64,000 nt of DNA from Conyzicola lurida. GTDB lineage: Bacteria; Actinomycetota; Actinomycetes; Actinomycetales; Microbacteriaceae. Shown in pieces: positions 35,950-43,998 of the stretch. The translations under genes were made by a program, and so were the position numbers. The notes beneath the pieces were generated by a model. It did not search any database. It had not been told where the DNA came from and saw only the letters and a list, made by a program, of their open reading frames with translations. Where the stretch lies: contig NZ_JACHMJ010000001.1 of the NCBI RefSeq assembly GCF_014204935.1, positions 1,798,001 to 1,862,000 of the forward strand, read 5' to 3'. Position 1 is the first letter of the stretch. Each line of letters opens with the position of its first letter.

Positions 35950-38511
35950 CTACTTGGTGGCGATCGAGACCACGCGCGGGGCGCGCACGATCACGTTGAC
36001 GATCTCCTTGTCACCGAGCGAGCGGATGACGGCCTCCGAGGTGCGGGCGAGAGCCTCGAGCTCGTCGGCGCTGATCTTCGGCGAGACCTCGAACTTGTCA
36101 CGCACCTTGCCGTCGATCTGCACGACGGCCATCACGGCGTCCTCGACCAGCAGCGCGGGGTCGGCCTTGCGCCAGCGCGCGAGCGCGACGGTCGGCTCGT
36201 AGCCGAGCAGCTCCCACATCTCCTCGGCCGTGTACGGCGCGAAGAGGCTGAGCGCGATCGCGATGACCTCGGTGGCCTCGCGCACGGCGGGGTCGGCGGG
36301 GCCGGCTCCGGTGTCGATCGTCTTGCGGGTGACGTTGACGAGCTCCATCAGGCGCGCGACGACGACGTTGAACTTGAACGACTCGAGCAGGCCGGGGCCG
36401 TCCTGGAGGAAGCGGTGCGTCTGCTTGCGCAGCGCTGCATCGCCGGTCTTCCACTCGACCTCGGGGTCGCTCGTGACGTCCTTGGCGAGGCGCCAGGCGC
36501 GCTTGAGGAACTTGGCCGAACCGGCAGGCGAGACGTCTTCCCAGTTGATGTCGTCTTCGGGCGGGCCGGCGAACACCATCGTGAGGCGGATCGCGTCGAC
36601 GCCGAACTCGTCGATCACGTCGCCGAGGTTCACACCGCCCTTGCTCTTCGACATCTTGGATCCGCCGGAGAGCACCATGCCCTGGTTGAGCAGCGCGCTG
36701 AACGGCTCGGTGAACGAGACGTAGCCGAGGTCGAACAGCACCTTGGTGATGAAACGCGCGTAGAGCAGGTGAAGGATCGCGTGCTCGACACCGCCGACGT
36801 ACTGGTCGACGGGTGCCCACTTCTCGGCGAGCTTCGGGTCGAACGCCTGGGTGTCGTCGTTGGGCGACAGGAAGCGCAACGGGTACCAGGAGCTGTCGAC
36901 GAAGGTGTCCATCGTGTCGGCGTCGCGGAGCGCGGGGCTGCCGTCGCGCGGGTCGGGCACGTTGACCCAGTCCGTGGCGGCGGCGAGCGGCGACTGGCCC
37001 TTGGGCTGCAGGTCGAGTCCGTCGGTCGGGGGCAGCAGCACGGGCAGCTGGTCCTCGGGAACCGGGATCAGCTCGCCGTCGGCGCCGTGGATGATCGGGA
37101 TCGGCGTGCCCCAGAAGCGCTGGCGGCTGATCAGCCAGTCGCGCAGACGGTAGGTCTTCGCGGCACGGCCGGAACCGGTGCTCTCGAGCAGCTCGATGAC
37201 CTTCTTGATCGCGTTGCTCTTGCTCAGGCCGTCGAGCGGCCCGGAGTTGATCATGCGGCCCTCGCCGCCGAGTGCTGTGCCCGTTTCGGCGGGCGCGAGC
37301 GCGGGCGTGTCGTCGGGCAGGATCGCGACGCCGTTCTCGTCGAGGTCGAGCACGGGGATCGACGTCGTGACGGGCGCGTTCGTGTCGACGACGACCACGA
37401 CGGGCAGGTCGAACTTGAGGGCGAAGTCGAGGTCGCGCTGGTCGTGCGCGGGCACGCCCATGACGGCGCCGTGGCCGTAGTCGGCGAGTACGTAGTCGGC
37501 CGCCCAGATCGGAATGCGTTCCTGGGTCACCGGGTTGACGGCGAAACGACGAAGCGGGATGCCGGTCTTTTCACGCGTCGCATCCTGGCGCTCGATCTCG
37601 GTGCTCTTCTGGATCTGCTGCAGGTACGCGGCGAACTCGGCCTGGACCTCGGGGGTCGAGCCGGCGGCGAGTTCCGCGGCGAGGTCGGAGTCGGGCGCGA
37701 CCACCATGAACGTGGCACCGAACAGGGTGTCGGGGCGGGTGGTGAACACCGTGACCTTCTCGTCACGGCCGTCGATCGCGAAGTCGACGTCGGCGCCGAT
37801 GGAGCGGCCGATCCAGTTGCGCTGCATGGCGAGGACCTTGCTCGGCCAGTGGCCCTCGAGCTGGTTCAGGTCGTCGAGCAGGCGGTCGGCGTAGTCGGTG
37901 ATCTTGAAGTACCACTGCGTGAGCTTCTTCTTGACGACGACGGCGCCCGAGCGGTCGGACGTGCCGTCGGCGAGGACCTGCTCGTTCGCCAGGACGGTCT
38001 GGTCGATCGGGTCCCAGTTGACCCAGCTCTCCTTGCGGTAGGCGAGGCCCTTCTCGTGCAGCTTCAGGAACAGCCACTGGTTCCACTTGTAGTACTCGGG
38101 GTCGCTGGTGGCGAGCTCGCGGTCCCAGTCGACGCTGGTCGCGTAGCGGCGCATCGAGGCCTTCTGCTCGGCGATGTTGCCGTAGGTCCAGTCGCGCGGG
38201 TTGACGCCGCGCTTGATGGCCGCGTTCTCCGCGGGCAGGCCGAAGGAGTCCCAGCCGACGGGGTGCAGCACGTTGAAACCCTGCATGCGCCAGTAGCGTG
38301 CGACGACGTCGGCGAGGGCGTAGGCCTCGCCGTGGCCCATGTGCAGGTCGCCCGACGGGTAGGAGAACATGTCGAGGATGTACTTGCGCGGGCGCTTGTC
38401 GTCGACGCTGTCCGACGCGAACGGCTTGAGGTCGTCCCACACCGGGAGCCACTTCTCCTGAAGTGCTGCGATGTCGTACTCGGGAGCGTCGTCTGGGTAC
38501 TCGTGTGCCAC
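35950..38511 (-). CDS. leuS: Leucyl-tRNA synthetase
   Basis: This 853-residue class I synthetase has the HIGH-type motif HMGH at about residues 57-60 ([17 protein letters not shown]) and KMSKS at about 617-621 ([11 protein letters not shown]). The CP1 editing domain is complete, including [18 protein letters not shown]. The C-terminal anticodon-binding and tRNA-binding parts end in [15 protein letters not shown] start at 38511. No T-box or leader was found in the 172 bp upstream, which are shared with the divergent SRPBCC gene. Confidence 0.98.
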   Translation of the reverse strand: MAHEYPDDAPEYDIAALQEKWLPVWDDLKPFASDSVDDKRPRKYILDMFSYPSGDLHMGHGEAYALADVVARYWRMQGFNVLHPVGWDSFGLPAENAAIKRGVNPRDWTYGNIAEQKASMRRYATSVDWDRELATSDPEYYKWNQWLFLKLHEKGLAYRKESWVNWDPIDQTVLANEQVLADGTSDRSGAVVVKKKLTQWYFKITDYADRLLDDLNQLEGHWPSKVLAMQRNWIGRSIGADVDFAIDGRDEKVTVFTTRPDTLFGATFMVVAPDSDLAAELAAGSTPEVQAEFAAYLQQIQKSTEIERQDATREKTGIPLRRFAVNPVTQERIPIWAADYVLADYGHGAVMGVPAHDQRDLDFALKFDLPVVVVVDTNAPVTTSIPVLDLDENGVAILPDDTPALAPAETGTALGGEGRMINSGPLDGLSKSNAIKKVIELLESTGSGRAAKTYRLRDWLISRQRFWGTPIPIIHGADGELIPVPEDQLPVLLPPTDGLDLQPKGQSPLAAATDWVNVPDPRDGSPALRDADTMDTFVDSSWYPLRFLSPNDDTQAFDPKLAEKWAPVDQYVGGVEHAILHLLYARFITKVLFDLGYVSFTEPFSALLNQGMVLSGGSKMSKSKGGVNLGDVIDEFGVDAIRLTMVFAGPPEDDINWEDVSPAGSAKFLKRAWRLAKDVTSDPEVEWKTGDAALRKQTHRFLQDGPGLLESFKFNVVVARLMELVNVTRKTIDTGAGPADPAVREATEVIAIALSLFAPYTAEEMWELLGYEPTVALARWRKADPALLVEDAVMAVVQIDGKVRDKFEVSPKISADELEALARTSEAVIRSLGDKEIVNVIVRAPRVVSIATK

Positions 38512-38602
38512 GTATTTCTCAATTCATTGCGGGGAGTGGCCGCGACAACTAGCGGGCGGCCCAACCAACAAGATTAGCTTGCCCTCACCTGCGCCGCGTC
38601 AC

Positions 38603-38620
38603 TGCAACCGATGGGTTGCA
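38603..38620. promoter_or_regulatory. Operator site 1, TGCAAC-N6-GTTGCA
   Basis: A perfect 6+6 inverted repeat around CGATGG. It is centred 33 bp (about three helical turns) from an identical half-site pair at 38636. The right half overlaps TTGCAC, a possible -35 for the SRPBCC-ArsR operon. Probable binding site of the ArsR-type regulator encoded at 39145. Confidence 0.7.
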
Positions 38621-38635
38621 CTGCCGACATCCATC

Positions 38636-38653
38636 TGCAACTCTTGTGTTGCA
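38636..38653. promoter_or_regulatory. Operator site 2, TGCAAC-N6-GTTGCA
   Basis: Same half-sites as site 1 with an unrelated N6 (TCTTGT). Identical half-sites with non-conserved spacers are what selection by a dimeric regulator leaves behind. It lies 30 bp upstream of the SRPBCC start. Confidence 0.7.
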
Positions 38654-38683
38654 CTGCAGTCGGAGCCGACGAAAGGACACACC

Positions 38684-39148
38684 ATGACCGACACCCCTCC
38701 CGCCGTCATCGACGAGGAGACCTGGAGCGTCACACGCACCGTGCGCATCGACGCGCCACGCTCGCGCGTCTGGGCGGCGATCACCGACCCCGCGCAGATC
38801 TCGCAGTGGTTCGGGCAGCGGACCGTCTTCGACCGCGTCGCCGTGGGCGGCAGCGGGCACTTCTTCTTCGACGGGTACGGCGAGAACCCCGTGGTCATCG
38901 TCGAATTCCAGCCCGAGAGCGCGTTCGGCTACCGGTGGGGCATCCGGGACGAGCCGATCCGCGACGACAACTCGACGCTCGTGCGGTTCACGCTCGACGA
39001 CGAGGGCGAAGGCACGGTGCTCTCGGTCGTGGAGACCGGCTTCGGCGAGCTGGCCGGGGACGACGACGCCCGGCGCGCGCACCTCGACGAGCACCGCGGC
39101 GGCTGGGATTCCGAGATCGACGAGCTCCTCGCGCTGGTGGGCGCGTGA
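38684..39148 (+). CDS. SRPBCC (AHSA1-like) domain protein
   Basis: This 154-residue START-like protein has VTRTVRIDAPRSRVWAAITDPAQISQWFGQ, the standard AHSA1 opening, and a C-terminal helix (LDEHRGGWDSEIDELLALV). A GAAAGGA site precedes ATG 38684. Such proteins bind hydrophobic ligands in a deep cavity and are often encoded with an ArsR regulator, as here. The true ligand is unknown. Overlaps the regulator gene by 4 nt (GTGA). Confidence 0.92.
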   Translation: MTDTPPAVIDEETWSVTRTVRIDAPRSRVWAAITDPAQISQWFGQRTVFDRVAVGGSGHFFFDGYGENPVVIVEFQPESAFGYRWGIRDEPIRDDNSTLVRFTLDDEGEGTVLSVVETGFGELAGDDDARRAHLDEHRGGWDSEIDELLALVGA

Positions 39149-39453
39149 GCCTGGTCCCCGTGTTCGCGGCGCTCGGCGACGAGACGCGCTGGGGCATCCT
39201 CACGGAACTCGGCAACGAGGAGCTGTCGGCGTCGGCGCTCGCCACCCGGCTGCCGGTGAGCCGGCAGGCGATCGCGAAACACCTCGCGTCCCTCGTCGCC
39301 GTCGGGCTCGTGGAGCCGGTGCCGGCCGGGCGGGAGATCCGCTACCGCGCCGTCGGAGCGCGCCTCGGCGAGCTCGCCGTGCAGCTCGAGCGCATCGGCG
39401 CCGCCTGGGACGGCCGGCTCGCCGCGCTGAAGCGCCTGGCGGAGGGGCGGTAG
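39145..39453 (+). CDS. ArsR-family transcriptional regulator
   Basis: This 102-residue winged-helix protein has VFAALGDETRWGILTELGNEELSASALATRLPVSRQAIAKHLASLVAVGLVEPVPAGREIRYRAV, the typical ArsR HTH and wing. It has no CxC or other metal-binding cysteine motif, so it is probably a non-metal regulator of the SRPBCC-linked group. GTG start is coupled to the upstream gene. It likely binds the twin TGCAAC-N6-GTTGCA sites ahead of the operon. Confidence 0.93.
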   Translation: MSLVPVFAALGDETRWGILTELGNEELSASALATRLPVSRQAIAKHLASLVAVGLVEPVPAGREIRYRAVGARLGELAVQLERIGAAWDGRLAALKRLAEGR

Positions 39454-39480
39454 ACATCACCCCTGCGTGTGCGCCGGGTT

Positions 39481-39574
39481 CGGAAATTCAGGAAGAGTGG
39501 GATGGCGCGGCCGGCACGCCCTCGGATCACCGGGGCACCGCCGGCGGGCGGGGGCCGCTCTTCCTGAATTTCCG
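39481..39574. repeat. 94-bp REPIN-like palindromic element, copy 4
   Basis: Arms CGGAAATTCAGGAAGAG and CTCTTCCTGAATTTCCG pair over 17 bp. The inner two bases of each arm differ from the other copies (AG/CT rather than TC/GA) but in a compensated way, so pairing is kept. The interior has GCCGGC/GCCGGC arms at symmetric positions. Located between the convergent arsR and pabB genes. Confidence 0.9.
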
Positions 39575-39614
39575 AAATGGGGCGGGGCGGGGCGGGAACC
39601 GCGGCGGGCGGTCG

Positions 39615-41027
39615 CTAGCCCGCGCCGAGCACCGTGAGCAGCGCCGCGGCCTTGAGCCGCGCCTCGGCGAGTTCCTCCTCCGGCACGGAGAGCGCGGTGA
39701 TGCCGCCGCCCGCACCCACGGTGGCGCCCGCGCCGTCGAGCACGATCGACCGGATCACCATCGCCAAGTCGACGCGCCCGTCGAGGCCGAAGTAGCCGAA
39801 GGCTCCCGCGTAGATCCCGCGCGGACGCGCCTCGAGCCCCTCGAGAATGAGGGTCGCCGCGCGCTTCGGCGCACCCGTCATCGATCCCGCGGGAAAACAC
39901 ACCTCGACCGCGTCCACTCCCGTGCGCCCGCGGAGCAGTCGTCCGCGGACCGTGCTGACCAGCTGGTGCACGTGCCGGTACGTCTCCACCGCGAAGAGGC
40001 TCGAAACGACGACCGTTCCGAGCTCGCTCACTCGCCCGATGTCGTTGCGCATCAGGTCGACGATCATCAGGTTCTCGGCGCGCTCCTTGTCGCTCGCGAG
40101 CAACTCGGCACAGAACGCGTCGTCGGCCTCCACCGTCTCGCCGCGCGGCCGCGTGCCCTTGATCGGCTTGGATTCGACGACGCCGTCGGGGCTCACGCCG
40201 AGGAACTGTTCCGGCGACGCGCTCAGCAGCGCCACCCCGCCGATGCGGATCAGCCCGCCGTGGTGCGCCGGGCTCGATTCGCGCAGCGCGAGGTAGGTGC
40301 GGAACGGGTCGAACTCCCCCGCGACCCTCGCCTCCGTGGTGAGGCACAGCTGGTACGCGTCGCCGGCGCGGATCGCGGCCTGGCACTCGGCGATCATCCC
40401 GAGGTATTCCGCGTCGCTGTACGCCCACTCGGCCAGGGCGGGGGCCGGATGCCGCGGCAGGACTTTCTCTGGGAAAAATTGCCGCGGCGAAACTAGCCCC
40501 GGCACTTTTTCCCGCGGGAAGGTTTCCCCCGTCAAGAATTCCCCCGGCACAACAACCCGCGACGCGAGCGCCGCGATCGTCGACGCGCGCCACTCCGCGA
40601 GGTCGCCGGTCCACTCGCGCCCGAGCGCCAGCAGCGTGACCTCCCCGGTCGCGTGGTCGAAGGCGAGGGCGCGGTCGACGTACATGAGTGCGGCGTCCGG
40701 GTAGCGCGACGAGCGCGCGACGGGAGTGCCGAGCGTGACGGACCGTAGCTCGTACCCCAGCCAGCCGACCCAACCGAGGGCGAAGCCCTGCCCCGCGACA
40801 TCCACCCGGTTCTCGGCCAGTTCTGACCGCAGGTCGTCGAAGACGCCGCTGCCGCCGATGACCCGGCCGCCCGCGCCGAGATAGCTGGTGCCCGCGCCCT
40901 GGCCGCTGTCGAGCCAGAAGCTGTTCGGCTCGTCCGCGAGCAGCGCGGCCCAGGCGTCGGCCGGGTCGATCCAGCGGCCGAGCGGGTGCCGCAGCACACG
41001 CGTGGGCGGAAGCTCGACCGGACACAT
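39615..41027 (-). CDS. pabB: Aminodeoxychorismate synthase component I (chorismate-binding)
   Basis: This 470-residue enzyme makes 4-amino-4-deoxychorismate from chorismate and ammonia for folate synthesis. Chorismate-binding motifs are intact: KPIKGTRPRG, ENLMIVDLMRNDIGRV, FPAGSMTGAPKRAATLILEGLE and the closing GAGGGITALS. Residues about 156-192 form an odd linker (V-P-G-E-F, K-V-P-G-L and K-V-L-P-R units), encoded by AT-richer repetitive DNA at 40455-40560. I chose ATG 41027, just before LPPTRVLRHPLGRW. The glutaminase partner PabA is not in the window. Divergent from pabC with 11 bp between start codons. Confidence 0.88.
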   Translation of the reverse strand: MCPVELPPTRVLRHPLGRWIDPADAWAALLADEPNSFWLDSGQGAGTSYLGAGGRVIGGSGVFDDLRSELAENRVDVAGQGFALGWVGWLGYELRSVTLGTPVARSSRYPDAALMYVDRALAFDHATGEVTLLALGREWTGDLAEWRASTIAALASRVVVPGEFLTGETFPREKVPGLVSPRQFFPEKVLPRHPAPALAEWAYSDAEYLGMIAECQAAIRAGDAYQLCLTTEARVAGEFDPFRTYLALRESSPAHHGGLIRIGGVALLSASPEQFLGVSPDGVVESKPIKGTRPRGETVEADDAFCAELLASDKERAENLMIVDLMRNDIGRVSELGTVVVSSLFAVETYRHVHQLVSTVRGRLLRGRTGVDAVEVCFPAGSMTGAPKRAATLILEGLEARPRGIYAGAFGYFGLDGRVDLAMVIRSIVLDGAGATVGAGGGITALSVPEEELAEARLKAAALLTVLGAG

Positions 41028-41038
41028 ACCCTGAGTGT

Positions 41039-41827
41039 ATGAGTTCACTTCCGGCCGCGACGTCGGCCGTCTACCGCTGGCACGACGGAGAGCTCGATCT
41101 GCTCGACTACTGCGACATGGCGGCCACGGTCGTCGAGGCCGCGGATTCCTGGCTGGTGAGCGACGGGCGCACGCTCGCGCTCGGACTGCACCGCGCGCGG
41201 TTCGACGACGCCGTCGACGGGCGCATCGGCACGGACGCGTTCTGGGACGCGGCGATCGCACTGATCCCGTCCGACGGCGACTGGTTCCCGCGCGTCGAGC
41301 TGCAGTCACGGTCCGGCGCGCTACTGCTGGTGTTCCGGCTGCGCAGCGCGCCGACGCGCACGCGGTCCGTCGTCGTGGCGACGCACACCGGCCCCGACCC
41401 GCGCACCCGCCCGCTGGTGAAGGGGCCCGACCTCGACGCCCTGTCGCGCGTGCGCACCGCGGTTCAGCCGCTCGGTGCCGAGGAAGCGGTCATCCTCTCC
41501 CCCGACGGCTACGTCGTCGAGGGCGCCTACAGCGCGCTCGTCTGGTGGCGCGGCAGCATCCTCTGCGCCCCGTCGCTCGACCTCGACCGCATCGACAGTG
41601 TCACCGCGCGTTCGCTCCTCGGGCTCGCGACCGCGCTCGGCACCGAGATCTACTTCGAATCGGTGACGCCGGCCGAACTGGACGGCACCGAACTCTGGTC
41701 CCTCAGTGCCCTGCACGGGCCGCGCATCGTCACTGGCTGGGTCGACGGACCGGGAACGGCCGAGTTGCCCGGACGCCTCGAGACCTGGCGCACCCGGCTC
41801 GGCGCGCTGCGCAAACCGATCCGGTAG
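41039..41827 (+). CDS. pabC: Aminodeoxychorismate lyase (class IV aminotransferase fold)
   Basis: This 262-residue PLP enzyme converts aminodeoxychorismate to 4-aminobenzoate and pyruvate. The N-terminal LVSDGRTLALGLHRARF and the later VKGPDLDALSRVRTAVQPLGAEEAVILSPDGYVVEGAYSALVWWRG (catalytic Lys in VKGPDL) match the actinobacterial PabC-like group. ELDGTELWSLSALHGPRIVTGW closes the active site. The short 11-bp spacing from pabB means both promoters lie in each other's coding DNA or are leaderless and overlapping. Joint role with pabB in folate precursor synthesis is clear from context. Confidence 0.88.
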   Translation: MSSLPAATSAVYRWHDGELDLLDYCDMAATVVEAADSWLVSDGRTLALGLHRARFDDAVDGRIGTDAFWDAAIALIPSDGDWFPRVELQSRSGALLLVFRLRSAPTRTRSVVVATHTGPDPRTRPLVKGPDLDALSRVRTAVQPLGAEEAVILSPDGYVVEGAYSALVWWRGSILCAPSLDLDRIDSVTARSLLGLATALGTEIYFESVTPAELDGTELWSLSALHGPRIVTGWVDGPGTAELPGRLETWRTRLGALRKPIR

Positions 41828-42010
41828 TCGGCCAGCTCGGTGCTCACGACCGGCGACCCGTTGTCGCCGCAGATGCGGCTGACGACCGAGATCGCCGCGG
41901 CGTAGCCGGGCGCCGCCGACCAGTCCGGCGGTCCGCCGAGACGCAGTGCGGTGGTCGCCGTGTCGCTCGTTCCGTCGGTGTTGCTCGGGGTGTTGCCTGC
42001 GGGCGGATGA
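41828..42010 (-). pseudogene. Possible gene relic downstream of pabC
   Basis: The minus strand stays open here and reads like protein (GGPPDWSAAPGYAAAISVVSRICGDNG, then SPVVSTELADYRIG), with no start codon or ribosome site and no recognised family. It ends against a 94-bp element (42038). It may be a fragment of a gene broken by repeat insertion, or chance open frame in high-G+C DNA. The rest of the gap to 42312 consists of copies 5 and 6 of the 94-bp family and 53 bp of GC-rich sequence between them. Confidence 0.2.
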
Positions 42011-42037
42011 CGCGGGTGCCCGTCGCGCGCCGGGTTA

Positions 42038-42131
42038 TGGAAATTCAGGAAGTCTGCCCCGTGCGCGATCGCAGGGCCGCGCGAAGTTGCGGGTGCGAGG
42101 CGGGGCGGGCGCGGGACTTCCTGAATTTCCG
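42038..42131. repeat. 94-bp REPIN-like palindromic element, copy 5
   Basis: Arms TGGAAATTCAGGAAGTC and GACTTCCTGAATTTCCG. The central dyad is weaker (CCGC/GCGG around the midpoint). It is separated by 53 bp from copy 6, the only close pair in the window. Lies between the convergent ends of pabC and cydC. Confidence 0.88.
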
Positions 42132-42184
42132 ACAGGGGCGGGGCGGGGGCGCAGGCGCAGGCCGCGGCATCCACGCCCCTGAAT

Positions 42185-42278
42185 TGGAAATTCAGGAAGT
42201 CTCGCCGCCGCAGCCGGGCACCGGCGCGATAAATCGCGGCGTGGCGACGGGCCGCAGCACAGACTTCCTGAATTTCCG
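42185..42278. repeat. 94-bp REPIN-like palindromic element, copy 6
   Basis: Arms TGGAAATTCAGGAAGTCT and AGACTTCCTGAATTTCCG. The centre is the strongest dyad of the family, CGCGAT-AA-ATCGCG (42225-42238), exactly at the midpoint between bases 47 and 48 of the element. The right end is 34 bp from the cydC stop. Confidence 0.9.
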
Positions 42279-42312
42279 AAGTGCGCTGGAAGCGGGAGGA
42301 CGGCGCGGCCCC

Positions 42313-43998
42313 CTACGCCAGCCGCAGGGTGCCGGTGACCAGCGCGCTGTCGATCGCGGTGTGCGAGATCACGATCACGGCCCGCTGCGCGGACGCGGCG
42401 CCGTGCAGCAGGTCCGCCATCAGGGCGTCCGCGCGGTCGACGTCGACGTTCGCGGTCGGCTCGTCGAGGATCAGGATGGGGAACTCGGCCAACAGCGCCC
42501 GCGCGAGGGCGATCCGCTGCGCCTGCCCGCCCGACACGAGCGAGCCGCGCTCCCCCACGGGCGAGTCGAGGCCGCCGCGTTCGGCGACCCAGTCGTCGAG
42601 GCCCACGGACGCGAGTGCCGCGTGCAGGTCGTCGTCCGTCGCCGTCTCGCGCGCGAACAGCAGGTTCTGCCGGATGCTGTCGTCGAACAGGTGCGGCGAC
42701 TGCTCGCAGAGTCCGACGACGGTGCGCACGGCGTCCGGGTCGAGGTCGTGCGCGTCGACACCGCCGAGCGTGTAGCCGCCCTCGTGGTCGAGGAAGCGCA
42801 CGAGCACGTGCGCGAGCGTCGTCTTTCCGGCACCGCTCTCGCCGGTGACCAGCAGGCAGTCGCCCGGGGAGACCGTCACCGAGACGTTGCGCAGGGCGGG
42901 AGTCAGGGCCCCGGGCCAGCGCGCGGACACGCGGTCGAGCGCCAGGGTCAGCGGGCCCGACGGCACGGCGACGGGCGACGGGTGCGCGACGGGGATCTCC
43001 GCGGGGACCGTCGACGGCACGACCGTCGCGATCCGCCGCGCGCTCACCCGCACCTGCCGCCAGGCGCCGACGGCGAGCGGCACCGTGCCGAACGCCTCGA
43101 ACACGGCGATCGGCACGAGCACGACGAGAGCGAGCGCGGGACCGGTCAGGTCGCCCGAGGCGTGGGCGGGACCGGCGACGAGCACCGCGCCGACCATCGC
43201 CGCGCCGCTCAGCACCGACATCGCGGCGGTGACGATTCCCGCGCCGAGTGCCTGCCGCAACTGGGCCCGGCGCAGCCGCGCGTCGGCGGCGGCGATGGCG
43301 GCCTCGCGCTGCTCCGTGACGCCGAAGGCGGTGAGCACGTCGAGCCGGGTGACGAAGTCGAGCACGAGCTGGGACAGTTCGGCGCGCAGTGGTGCGATGC
43401 TGCGGTCGGCGTTGCCGGTGATGGCGCTGTGTACGACCGTTCCGACGACCGCGGCGACGAGCAGTGCGATCAGCAGCGTGAGTCCGGCCCCCGGCAGGAT
43501 GATCGCGACGGTCACGACGCTGGCGACGGCCACGACGAGCGAGGTCGCCAGCGGTTGGATGACGCGGAGTGGCAGATCCTGCAGCTGGTCGACATCGCTC
43601 ACGAGCCGCGTCAGCAGGTCGCCGCGCCGCGTGCCGCCCAGGCCGTCGGGCGCGATGGGGATGAGCCGCCGGAAGATGCCGGTGCGCAGCGTCGCGAGCG
43701 ACCGGAATGCCGCGTCGTGCGTGACGAGGCGCTCGACGTAGCGGAAGAACGCCCGCCCGAGCGCGAACGCCCGCACGCCAACGATCGCGAAACCGAGGAA
43801 CAGGATCGGGGGCTGCTCGGAGGCGCGCGTGATCAGCCAGGCCGACGTGGCCAGCAGCGCGACGGCGCTGCCCGAGGCGAGGATGCCGAGGAGGAGTCCC
43901 GGGACGGATCGGCGCGCCGGCGGCTGGGCCAGACGCAGGATGTCGGCCGTGTCCGGGGCGTCCGTGCCGGTGACGGGGGTGGAGATGTCCGCGCTCAC
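42313..43998 (-). CDS. cydC: Thiol reductant ABC exporter subunit CydC
   Basis: This 561-residue fused permease-ATPase forms a heterodimer with CydD. It exports cysteine/glutathione or moves heme to the periplasmic side, as required for cytochrome bd assembly. The membrane domain begins PGLLLGILASGSAVALLATSAWLITRASEQPPILFLGFAIVGVRAFALGRAFFRYVERLVTHDAAFR, a CydC hallmark. The ATPase has GESGAGKTT, the signature LVSGGQAQRIALARALL and LILDEPTANVD. GTG 43998 overlaps the cydD stop by 4 nt; an open frame upstream lies inside cydD. Confidence 0.94.
   Translation of the reverse strand: MSADISTPVTGTDAPDTADILRLAQPPARRSVPGLLLGILASGSAVALLATSAWLITRASEQPPILFLGFAIVGVRAFALGRAFFRYVERLVTHDAAFRSLATLRTGIFRRLIPIAPDGLGGTRRGDLLTRLVSDVDQLQDLPLRVIQPLATSLVVAVASVVTVAIILPGAGLTLLIALLVAAVVGTVVHSAITGNADRSIAPLRAELSQLVLDFVTRLDVLTAFGVTEQREAAIAAADARLRRAQLRQALGAGIVTAAMSVLSGAAMVGAVLVAGPAHASGDLTGPALALVVLVPIAVFEAFGTVPLAVGAWRQVRVSARRIATVVPSTVPAEIPVAHPSPVAVPSGPLTLALDRVSARWPGALTPALRNVSVTVSPGDCLLVTGESGAGKTTLAHVLVRFLDHEGGYTLGGVDAHDLDPDAVRTVVGLCEQSPHLFDDSIRQNLLFARETATDDDLHAALASVGLDDWVAERGGLDSPVGERGSLVSGGQAQRIALARALLAEFPILILDEPTANVDVDRADALMADLLHGAASAQRAVIVISHTAIDSALVTGTLRLA

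Noticed and set aside
35779-38577. 932-codon open frame opposite leuS
   Set aside because: Antisense shadow of a clear leucyl-tRNA synthetase with both catalytic motifs on the minus strand.
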